From: Gavia stellata
Taxonomy: Eukaryota; Chordata; Aves; Gaviiformes; Gaviidae
Length of the DNA stretch: 64,000 nucleotides
Assembly: GCF_030936135.1 (NCBI RefSeq)
Contig: NC_082618.1
Span: 6,793,034 to 6,857,033, forward strand
Direction: 5' to 3'
Shown: positions 27,197 through 39,100 of the stretch, piece after piece
How positions within the stretch are numbered: the stretch's first letter is position 1
Layout: the number at the start of each line of letters is the position of its first letter
The notes under the pieces: generated by a model
Told to the model about the DNA's origin: nothing
What the model saw: only the letters and a program-made list of their open reading frames with translations
Database searches by the model: none
Made by a program: the position numbers and the translations under genes

Positions 27197-30100
27197 GTGA
27201 GCGCTGGCTAGGAAGGCCGTGCAAGGCCAAGGGGAGAGGGAGGGAGGGAGCGGCCACAAAATGGCGGCTGGGCGGGGGAGGGGGGCAGGGGCGGAGGAGA
27301 GGGGCACAGACAAAATGGCGACTGGGAGCGCCCCAAGGGGCTGGTGGAGCTGGGGATGGGGGGCCCGAACAAGTGGGTGGCTTGGGCCTGGGCGGGGCCC
27401 GCTTCGGGGGGCGGTGGCGGCAGAAGCCGGGAATAAAATGGCGGCCGCGAAGGGCGAGTCCCGGGGGGGGCAGGGGAGCCGCCCCCGCCTCGGGGGGCCC
27501 GACAAAGAGACCCCACTACCCCTCATCGTACCGCTGACTGGTGCGGCTTACGGTGGTTCTGTTCGGCCCGAGCCTTGCTTACCTTCGGGCTGGGCCTCGC
27601 AGAGCTCGGCGGTGTGGGGCTGAGGTCGGCTCGCCGCAGACAACGCCCAGTGCCGTGCTCTACGGAAGGTGGGTGCCTGGCTCTCTCGGCCCCTCGGGAG
27701 GCGATGCTGGAGAGAGGCTTGCTCGCCGTATTGGGTCCCGGGGGAGGGGGGCTAGCGCTTTTCTTTCTTTTCCTTTGCCTTTGGCTGGGAGATACTGCTG
27801 CCCCTGGCAAACCCAGAGAGAGTGAGCTCTCACCCTGCAGGGATTGAATACATGATACTTCATTGCCTAAAGAAAATGCATATGCTTTCATTATGTGGTA
27901 GAAATTATTACAGGTCATTTTACTCTTCCAGCATCATCTTTTCATCCTTTTCCCCCTGTAAGTTTGTGTGTTATGCCTGATCATTTCATAGCTGGGGGAG
28001 GAACTGGCAGCCTTGGATGGTGTCTCTTCCCCAAAAATGTCTGTCTTGCAACTGTTTCTTTAAACATGCTTCCCTTGCATATAATAAGAAAGGGCCTTTA
28101 ATTTTCTTGATGATGTTACTCTCCTGGGCCTGTTACTGTTGCCCTAAGACCTTATGTTTATTCATTTAAAGTGAAATAAATATCCTTGTATGTAAGAAGT
28201 GTGACTGCAGTTACGCTGCATTTAGAGGTAGGAAGATGCTCCAGGTGCTTTCTGTTCATAATTTTCATAGACAACATGACCAAGTTCTTGCCAAATGACA
28301 TTTTTACTGAGTTGTGCTTAGAAAGCTTCTGATAGCACTGTTGCAGAACATCTGAAAAATGCATGTTTTGGGGAGGAAAACAGAAACTACAACAAAAAAG
28401 GAAGGCCTAAATAAGACTCCTTTCTTTGACCATTCTGGTAGGGAAATAAGGTAGAACTAAGAATTCCACTAAATGAGGAGTCAAACAGTCTCCACAATAA
28501 CTGTAAGGGCATACAGGAAAAAAATGCTGCCCAAAAAACCAGATTTGCGGTACAAATTAATTGATTTGGGTGGGGGGAAGCATGCCATTCCATATTCCAC
28601 AGTAAGCGTGCAACTTCTGCTGGGGGTTTTGTGTTTTTCAGTATCGCCTACCCTAAAGGTCCCAATTCCAGCAGCGTTCTTGAAGTTGGTTTGGTGAGTA
28701 GGGAGGATAGGGTTCTCCACCTGGTGTGGATGAGTCAGTGCAACTGAAAGTGTTGGCTTTGGTTTTAGTGGAAACCCAAGTTGGATGCTTGGCCAACATC
28801 CTGGAGGATTCATCAGCTTTGGTAGCTTTTGAGGCATGACTGTCTTTCTGGTGTTTTCTTAGGTCAGCGGTAAATCAGTTCTTTAGAAAGTAATCAGACT
28901 CTACCCCATTGTAGAGATATGCAGTGCAAAACAATCAGACTTCCTGTCAACTAATAAAAATTGATTATTAGGGTTTGCCTTGGTGCAGCATTTCCCTTGA
29001 TGGACTTTCTATTCTAGCAGGATCATGGATGTTTGCAAAACAAGCTGGCTAGATCAAAATGTGAAATACTTCTTATGCTGAGTGGTGATGAGACTGTTAT
29101 CATTTAGGAGGGAGCACTAAACTTAAAGTTGTCATATTTAAATCAATGCTGTGGTTTTTAGGCTTCCAAAGTTTCTTGGAATCACATTGGGTAAAAAAAT
29201 TTCTAAATGGATCTTCATGTCTCATGTCCATGGCCTGGAAGAATATGTACTGTAGATACTGCTTTAGCATCTAATTCTGTGTTCTTGTTCAGCTGAAACA
29301 ATTAAAAAATTATTGGCATAATTTGTTCTTGTTTATGTGATATACTGCAGTTCTGCCAAGATCATAGCTGAGTAATTCTGTGAACAAAATTGTTTGGGAA
29401 GCAGTGTGGTGAAAGTGTAAGTTACTTGTAATTTTGCTCTTCAGTTTAGTCTTTGAGAGGTCACAGTTATTAATTGTCACATGTAAAATGGTGTGATGGT
29501 AAGTACTGCCTACCGATACGTTGGAATACAAATCTCTTGTGTAACTTGAATATTTGTGTGGAATGACAGTTTTTTGTGTTTAGTGTTAGGAGAGCGTTAA
29601 GTTCTGTCCCATCTTCTTTTTCTTTGAGACTTTGAGTGGTGTGTCGTGGGTGGTTTTTTTATGTATGGTTGGTTTATGGCATTTATAGCAGCAGTTACGG
29701 TGGGCATCTGACTGTAGCTTCTTTGGTGTTACTTACCTGACCCACTTAAGGAATTTACGAAGTCTTGGAAGCTGTACTTGTGTATTGTTGGAAATCTAGG
29801 CCTGTATCTGTACTGTCCTCAGTATATTGGCTCAGATTAAGGGCACAACTTTCTAGGTACTTCTGCAGTGTAAGTTGCATTTAAGCCCTGATCCCTAGAG
29901 ATATTAAGAGGTTTGGGTGTCTGACTATCTGCACAGATCTGCTTAGGCATGTCATGACAAATCACAAAATGCCAGGAAGCTTACTTATAATACAGGAAGC
30001 TTTGTGAGAAATATCACTTACTGATGTTCTTCAAAGACTATTATTAATAGAATATTATATAACTATAAATTGTCTTTTTTGGAAAACAATTGGAGTAGGT

Positions 30101-33100
30101 AACATTGTGTTGGTTTGTGAAAATACCTTGCTAACATTTGAGTTCTTTATATCAAGAGAATGTGTGTATGTGCATTGCTGTAGACTGTTGCTGAATGTCA
30201 AAACCATTGTGGAAGCTAGGTAACATCTTGCTTTTAATCAGATGAGAAACATGCTATGACACAAGGTAGACTGTAAGTGGATACTTAAAACTCCCAACAG
30301 CAGTGTTGTACTACAGGTCTTGAAGTATATGACTTGAAATTTACATACGGTGTTAACTTAAGTGAGGTGAAATAAGTGGTGGTTTTCTTTTCCCCCAAAA
30401 CCATATAATAGGTCAAGGTACAGGTAAGAAGGAAAAACAAAACTATTTGACAGCTCTCCTGACTCCCCATACAGCAAGCTAACAGCTGACTCCGATGTCT
30501 TTATAAACTGTCTATCAGGGAGATGTGTCTTTATTATGAAGGTGGTAGGGTGTGCAGCAGTGGGCTCAATTCAAGATTTGAACCTGTTTTTAGGAGAAAT
30601 TGTCTCATAGTAAAAGGTCTTGAACTTGCAGCTTAATGAAGAGTCAATAAACTAAATTGCAAATTAGGATTGAAGTCGCACATGAATTTCAGTTTGCAGG
30701 GGACGTGTCTTTTTCAAGCAAATGTCAAGCACACTTAAGGCTTTTTGCTTTTCTTTTTTTTCCCTTCTCCCCATGTTAGTGGTTAGTACTTACACCCCTC
30801 TGTCAAAGGTCTTACTGTTCTAGTGACGTGGGGTATGACTGCTCTCTTTGTCTCTGAATTGGGTAGATGTGAAAGTACTAAAAGGCAGAAAAATCTCAGC
30901 ATATGCCTAAGAAATGTAGGAATCTAAGAGGTAGGTAGAGTATTTTTTCAAGACAATGTTGGAGGAATTAGATTCTTAATTTTTTTAAGTGATAATTGTT
31001 GACATACTGGGCCATAAAAAATTACTTCTGATCATGAAGAGTTGTGTGAGAGAGGGCCTTTTTCTGTAATGGCCTTCTTGAATCTCCTGAGGTACCAGGA
31101 GCAACCAAAGGAGACAAACATCTGCAATTAGATGGTTTGGTTCTCTGCAAGGAGTCCAGAAGCTGAGTTAGTGTCCATTAAGTTACTTGAGTACTTGCAT
31201 TGGAAGAGTACTTAGTAGCAGGTCTCAGTCAAGCAGAGAAATGTGTGATGAGTCTCAGTCTTTAGATTTGCCTGTGTTAGCTTTCAAACTAAAATTTTTG
31301 TTACAAATACTGGAGAAACCCTCTTTTATTTAGAAAAGCGTATGTTTGCAGCTTGAAGAGATGATAGTGTGATAGTCTGTAGGATTGATTATGCAGAAAA
31401 TACCACTGTTGCTTGGAGAATTTGGCCTTAACCCATCTATTTCTCCGAGTGCATAAAAGTACAAGTACCCTTTGTAGAACTGTATATTGCAGAGTCATGC
31501 AATCAAATGTTGGAATTGTCTTGGCTGCACCAGCTGTTATAAACCTTGTACAAGAATAGCAGTACAACCTGCTGCTTTCTCCACAAAATCATAGTCTAAA
31601 CCACTGTGCAGGATGCATATTCCTCAGTATTTTTTTTCTCCCTCTGCCTGTTGGTTGTCTTAACTGCTGGGAATATAGTTGTTAGGTTCTTCTATGCTCG
31701 TTTGTATAAAACTCGTACGTTGCGGTAATGGTGGCGTGCTCTATATAGGGAGTTTAAGATAGGATTATCAATTTTTAGTACCTTGGTAGTTGCACCCTGC
31801 TTTTAATTGCCTGTAATAATCTACTCAAGGTGCTCCAAGCACATGAAGACCTTTGAAGAAAAATGGCAAAAATTTATGTAGTGTGTAAGGGTAAACATTT
31901 TGTTCATTTTACGCTTTTAGAAACTAAAGATGCAGTGCTGCAAAGTGGGGTGAGCTAATGTGACAACTCACTGTTGAAAGAGGGATGTCCTCTCTTCTCT
32001 GGCTATTTCTCCTTTTACTTGGGTTCTAGTCTGACCCTTAGAGCCAGTTCAGTTCTCTACTTTATAAGCAACATTTTTTTTTCTTTTTCTGAGTAGTTGT
32101 TTTCCGAGCTGGTGACCTGAATCATCCAGTTGAGAGGTCAAAGAAGTGTTGAGCTGGCATGATGGAATTGGTAGGGGTAGAGGGGAAAGCCACCTGCCCA
32201 TCTCCCTGCAAACTGCTGCACTGGTTTAGCTATCTCAAGTCTTGCTTGCCAAATGCAGGATTTCTTAAGAGAACAGGAAAACCTAATGCAGGCAATGTAA
32301 TAGTGTGTTCAGAAGAAGAGTTCCTAGTGGTTGAAGAGATGAGCCCTTCCTTCTCTTTGCTTGAATTTGGAGCTAGTCATTGTAGTGAATAGGATGGTGC
32401 CCACTGATGCCAGGTGGAGGCCTGCAGTTCTAGGGAAAATGCAGTCTATGGGCATTAATCTTCACAGTTAGCTCATCGCTTAATGAAGAAAATATGTTTG
32501 CCCCTATTTCTTCAGCTCTTTTTTTGTCTTTGTGTTTGTTCTTAGTACTAGCAGCAGACTGCCATTTGCTTTCATTTTTCTGCATCACTTACAAATGTTA
32601 GCATGCTTCCCAGCACAGATCACTGTGTGATTCTACTGGTGATCTTTCTCTGTTCTGAACACTTGAGTCTTACATTCATACCCTTTTTCCTGTCTTTCAG
32701 CCAAATGTTTATCCATGTGAGGACTTTCCTTCCTATCCCATGGCAGTTGAGTTCCTTAAAGAACCTTGGGTGAGGGACCTTGTCAAATGCCTTTGGGAAA
32801 TCCAGGTAGACTATATCAATCATGTCTTCCTTGTCCATATGCTTGACTCATTCAAAGCATCGCAGTAGATCTGTGAGGCATTACTTGCGTTTACAGAAGG
32901 CCATGCTCTACAATATAGTGTTTATGCATATACCCACTCATTCAGGTTTGTTTGTATAATTCCTGTTAACTTGATGCCTTGTGAATGTTAGGTTAATGGG
33001 TCTGTAGTTCCTTTTGAGTGTCTGCTGGAACCCTTCTTAAAACTTGACATAGTGTTAGTTGCTTTGTTTGCTGCTGCTACTAAAGTCTTATCTGAGAGGT

Positions 33101-36100
33101 TATACACAAGAGTTTAGGATCAGATACTTTATTTTTAGTTCTTGTGACTCGTTACCGATCATCCTTTGTTCATTCCAAGAATGAACAAGTACAGGACTAG
33201 TACTTGTACTGAGTCTTCTCTGAATGCTGGTTATGGTGCATGATCTTCTGTGGTGAACAGATGTGGGAAGACTTGTTTCTTCTGCTGTATCCTTTCACAT
33301 CCTTACATCACACGGATGCTCGTTTGCAGCATTTAGCTTCTGAAATGCTACAATAGATACTGAGCAGCAACTTAGAAGCTTGAAGATCTTGGTCTGCTTT
33401 GTTCCTCTTGGATGAGGGGAATAGAAAGAATTAAACTTAAAACACAGCTTCGGTTTTCTGAAGCGCTGTGCTTCTGCTACCATTAACTTCATAGTATTTA
33501 AGAATGCCACCTTCTGTGTTTTCCCAAAGTTCATTGTGATTTGAGCCTTCAGTATGATGACCATCAAGTTATCTCCATCCCACCTCTACTCAACAAGCTC
33601 TTTTTCTGTTCTTATTTTAACGAGCTTTCTCACTTAAGTAGTTCTTCTTTTGGAAGTTAAGCACACCACTCATAGATTTTTCTAGCTCTTGTTTTTCCTG
33701 TGGTAATGATGAACCGGTGTGTGTGGTGGCAAGGGATAGTTACTTCAGTATAAGGGTGAAGTAGATTCTGTGTATTATTGAAAATCAGATTAGGAGTGCC
33801 CTGTTGTACACTGTATAACTAGATGCTTCATAAAACAAAAAAATCCGACACTGTAGCATCATGGTTAGTGAGAGACTTAAGCACTATGGTACCTGAATTA
33901 GAGGTTGCAAATACTGTAGTTTTGCCCCAAAAGGTTCTCTTCTTTAGTGCATCAGCCCTTGTACAGGCCAAGTGGTTTCTGTTACAAGCACAAACCTTGA
34001 TAGAACTACTGTCAGATACTCGCTACTCCTTTGATACGGTCTACTGTTTCTTAAGTTTTGTATCCTGTATTGGGAAGGTTTTTAGTCTTTCCACTGAATT
34101 TGCCGTACATCACCTGTTTCCGTATTTCCTTACACAGGGACATTCCAGTTCCCCTGAGTTGCTTGGATTTCTAGAGTTTGAGAAGCAACACTTAGTTTTT
34201 CATCTTTATCTGGTAAAGAGGCATTCATTATTTTGTGACGTAGTAAGTTTCCTTATCAACTGTGCCTTTTGTACAGATTCTGTGGGTTGACTCCTAGTAG
34301 GTGGTTATCAAACATATGCTTCTCGACACTTGTAAACTTCCCCATTATTTTTTAGCTTAGAGTAAGGCATAATCTTTGTCTTTCACATTAAAACAAAAAA
34401 CCCCAATCCCCAAACCAGGCTGTTTTAAAAATCTTTTGTAGCTAGTGCTCAGTGTAGTGGCAGCTGCTGTCCAAATCTTTTGTGCTTTACAAACTATGCA
34501 TGTGTGTCCCTACTGTTACTCTGCTGTGGCTGGAGGTGAGTCAGCAATATTTGCAAGGAGGAGCCAAACGTCTTAATCGTAGTAGTAGAATGTAGGAACT
34601 TAAAAAATGGCATGGTGTTATTACAGTTTTATAGTATCTTGGGCAGTTGTTTTGAGCCTCAGCCTTTTTTCTGTAAGAAGGTACAAACCTGATCAGACTA
34701 AATGTCTATTTATTGTGGTATTTCTTGTAACAACCAACAGCAAATGCCTGGGAAGGATATAAATCGAGGGCAAGCGTGTCATTCTCCAGAATATTCCCCT
34801 ATCCTTCCACATTTTACTTTTGGGATTTCCTGTTCTCCTGGTGGCATGATTTAACAGTAGCATAATAAGGTGACAGCCACAATCAACTGAAAGGCTGGAA
34901 CTTAACCACTTAAACTACAATCTCTGTCTTCTTGAATCTGCATAACATACTTTTTCCATAATGCAGTGTAAGCATCTCCGGATTGTGTATGCAATGAGTT
35001 GTCATTACTGCAGTAATCCTCCTTACTGAAATGGTATCTCAGATTTGTATTTTGTCTCGAATGGTCTCTGAGCTTTTTACCTCCTTGTGGAATCTTCCAG
35101 ATAGGTAAAGCTGCACTTAGAATATAAAATGCTTGTTCTGTTAGCAGGTGTATATGGCTTTTTTTTGTATAGAATTAGTTTTCTATTGGACAAGATAAAA
35201 AAGCAGGAGGACAACATACCTGTATTGCTTGAGTTCTTAAGACTATTCATCAGGCTTAAACTTTCAGGGCTGGATTATGACTTTATTGTGGAAGACCAAG
35301 GTATATGCATAATATTTTGTCTTGTTGAAATACCAGCCCAGATTTTTGTATTGTAAGTAAAACTGGGCTCTTTACTAAAGTAGAAACCTTTTTCTCCAAC
35401 AGCTTTGTGGGTAGGCTGATAAATCTTTTCTCTTGGGGTAAGACAGTTGTTTATGGGTGGGATTTTAATCTGTGGTTGTGATTTAACTAGAAACAGTACT
35501 AAGATTTTGAAGAGAAGACCTTTCAGTTCCCCTCATCAGTGTATTAAGAGAGGCTTTGTACCTAGTATGAAGAGTTGGTGAAGCTTGAGGGTTTTGTGCT
35601 TCAGCACAAATGAAAACCTCAAGCGCCGCCCCCCCCCATGCATCTTGATGGCTATCACTTGGCAAAAAGTCTGTTTGGCTTATTAACAACTCATGGTCAT
35701 AAAAATCTTGGGGTGACAAGGCCTGTTTTCTGGTAGTAGTTCTGAGCAGTTGACTTTTCTTTTGGCACCATTATTTCTGTGGTTATGGTGGTTCTACAAG
35801 GTGATAGTTAATGACCTTCTTTGCTGAGGACTGAAGAGACGCAACAGGGCTAATGTGTACTGACAGAGGCTGTGCTTCTTGTAGGACTGGGTCTTGGGTA
35901 TACTTCTGGAAAAGCTATTGCTTAGCTTAAATTTGATTTGTCCTCCAGTGCACAGAGGTGTTGGACCTCTGTTTCAAGGGCTTGTAGATGTTTAGGCTAG
36001 CAATGGATAAAATCCTGCAGAAGCTAAGCAATTGATTAAATTTGTAATTAAACGTTTGGGTGTGCTCTGAGAATCAGATACTCATTTAAAGGGAGCAGCA

Positions 36101-39100
36101 AGTCTTGGGTATAGCTTTTTTTCTTTTAAATTTCCATGTTAGATAAACCTGCTTCTAGGGAAGAGATTGTGAAGGAAACCTGTAGTACAGTTGATAAAAC
36201 TCGCCCATTTTTTTTCCCAGTTGTTGCAATTTCCTGACACAGGCCAGAAGGTCTTGGAAACTGTTACTGTACATGTTTCTCACTTCCACACTTCTGGAGT
36301 AATTATTACATGTGTATCGTTTATTATATGAGAGATAGATGTGAATAGTTACTTTACTTCATCAAGAAGCAGGATTTCTATAGAAGTGTTGCAGTACATC
36401 CCTTAGTATGACTGAAATGCTCTGTAGTTAATTGCAATTGGTAAAGCACAGAAGAATATAAACTCCATCTTAAAGAAAAGCTAGATCTCCTGTAGACTGT
36501 GTGTTGCTGTATTACTGCTAGAGGCTACCGGTAGGATGCACAAGGTTGCAAGTGTAATTGAAAAAGACATGGTGTACTTCAGAAACCTGCCAGTTCCAGA
36601 GAAGGTATTAGTGTTACTCAGTTTCCTCTGGCTTTAATAACTTGAGAGATGATCTGATGGGACAAAGTTAATGTGATCTTAGTTAAGCTTGCCACACATC
36701 CAAAACCATACATGTTTGATTAAAGCATAATGATCATACTAGGTCAGACAGAAGATCTTCAGAGTGATGGTGGGTGCCTGGGAATGAGCATCATAGATGA
36801 ATAGTATGGCATGACTACCCCCTCTTTTTTTTCTACACTTTATTTGTATTTACACAGGGGATATGTCTTCAGCTAATGAACTTAAACAGCTAATGGTTGA
36901 AGGGAGGTCTGTGCATTCACAAACACAGGTTAATTTCTTAAACTGCAGATGTACTGCAGTTTCAATTACTCCTCTTATCTGAGGGCAGTTAAACATTAAG
37001 CTCAAAGGCAAGCCCTGCATTTCTGGCTGGAGCTTGGCAAAGGTACCCAAGTAATGGAGACTGCAAGTTTTAATTCCCGTTTGTCATCTTTGTTCACAAG
37101 AATTAACACTGTCAGGCATGTTATCCTGAGTGTAGCTCTGCTGCTTTAAGAAACTTCAAAATAGGAGATGACTTCACCTGCATAATTTAAAAAATATGCA
37201 TCTTTCAAGTAAATTCTTTGTATAGATGGTAGGGTCATCCTTCAGGAAATAAGTCATAGTGCTTCCATTATTTAAGTTACATATTGTAACTATATCATAT
37301 TGCCTTTAACTTCGCTAGCTTAAATTACAAGACTGCATGCTTATGTTAATACTAACTATGTATGTGGAATATTTTAGGGCAGCTCTTGAAGTCTTCAGCA
37401 AAAACAGTTCACCATTTTGCAATAACAGGGTGGTGTTTTGTAAAAGTTTTATTGAATCTTTGGTGGATTTTTTGTTACTTTTTGTGATTCGGAGAAGCAA
37501 AATCTACCGGTAGAGGTAGGGATTTTTTTCTGACTTCTGGTAAGAATAGAGCCACTATAAAATTTTGTCCTACACATGTGGAGACCTGTTGGAGACTGAT
37601 AGTGTTATTCATGGCAGGGGTAAAGATTGAGCCTACAGTTTCCATTGCTGAAATAGCTTATGCCTGTTAAGATTGTGAGTTTTGGACCCCGAGGAAAAAC
37701 CTGACAGTTAAGCTTTGTTAGTTTCCCATTGCTTGTGCTGCCATGACACAGCAGAACATAAGGAGGTAAAATGATGGGGGAGGGATGATGGGTGGGCATG
37801 GTAAACAGGCCACAGAATGGTAAAGCATCATACTATGGGAGGCATAGCCTAATCACATCATGCTCTTGGCAGAAGCTAAATATGTTGGAGTCAAGGGTCT
37901 TTTCCAACCTAAATGATTCTGTGTCATTCTAGTGTTCCTCTACCTGGCAGATAGCTATGAAGCAGTTGTCCTGTTGAGTTGATGGGATAATTGGGGCTTA
38001 GTCTCATTCATTAATGGTCTTGGTTTTGGTCTGCGAGATTCCTACCAGTTCTAGAAGCTAGACGGTAAATGGTGAATGAACTGAAGCACTGTGTGACAGG
38101 ACAAAACTGATGGTTCCTGGATGTCTTGTACTAGGCTCTCGATTAGCGTATATTTAACATTTTCGGCTTTTATTTTTTCTAGTATGTCACAAGCAATCAT
38201 AATGTGGTTAGGTAATGAAAGGATTATAACCTTCCTTAAGTAGTTCAAGCTTTTGCTTCCACTTATGTATAGGAAAGCTATATTTAGTAATAATTTTTTT
38301 AACCTCAGGTTTAGAAGCCCTTTTCAAAAGGTTTGAACTATAAATATTAATTTATATTTTGTGTGTTACTTTTCAGTGTAAATAGCTACTTGGGATGGGT
38401 GGATGTGGTTGCTCTGTTTATACTCAGGATGACTTTTTTGTTACTTCTCCAAGCAGCTAATTTTTCTTCTGGTGGTTTCCTCTTGGAACTTTGACTTGGT
38501 TCCTGAATAACAGTACTCATATTTCTCTATATCCTTTCAAATCTGGATTTTATTTTTTGGTTAATTACCATGTTACACTGTATGCCAGTTGACAAATCAG
38601 TGGAGCATTCTGTAATTCTTCAGTTTGTCCTTGCTGTGCTGAAAGCTAGCTTACATTTGCTCATGCTTGTCTCGCTATTCACTGCCTTTTCTGAAGCACT
38701 TTGAAGAACGCGCATTCATGTAGGATTGTACTGATAACAGTTATCCACTGTGAAAAACATGTTTGCTGCTAATACTAAATCCTTTTTGTCTGTCTCAAAA
38801 AAAAAAAAAAAAAAACCAAGCAAAACACCCCAAAACAGCTATGTTTAAAGAATTTTTTTGGGACCCTTGTCAAATGCATTCGAAAGAACATCAGGTGCTT
38901 CCTTTTGTGTACATGCTCATTGATTTGTTTGGAACACTCCAGTATAAAAGTAATGAGTAACTGTATGAAAGGAGGAGGGAGCCTATTTTCATAAGCTATC
39001 ATTAACATAAAACTTCTCTTGAATGGTTTGAAAGATGCTTTAGCTATGAGAATAATTGTCTGACCTTCTTCTTCTAGAAATGGTTGAATCAATGAAGAAA

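Larger units (their letters stand above)
27197..39077 (+). other. YWHAE: YWHAE intron 1
   Basis: 11.9 kb. The first 300 bp are strongly G-rich on the sense strand and carry three AAAATGGCG motifs. The rest is AT-rich. It includes a degraded CR1-like LINE on the minus strand (32600-33110), a short CR1 3' end (37861-37932), and an A-run of about 20 at 38797-38815. It ends at TTCTTCTAG (39077). No other exon is recognised. Confidence 0.8.

Noticed and set aside
26714-27526. 270-codon minus-strand open frame across the YWHAE CpG island
   Set aside because: Antisense shadow of a CpG island, low complexity, no domain; the real gene is on the plus strand.
33823-34290. 155-codon open frame next to the LINE relic in YWHAE intron 1
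   Set aside because: It does not read as reverse transcriptase or any known family; long open frames of this size are expected by chance in this window.
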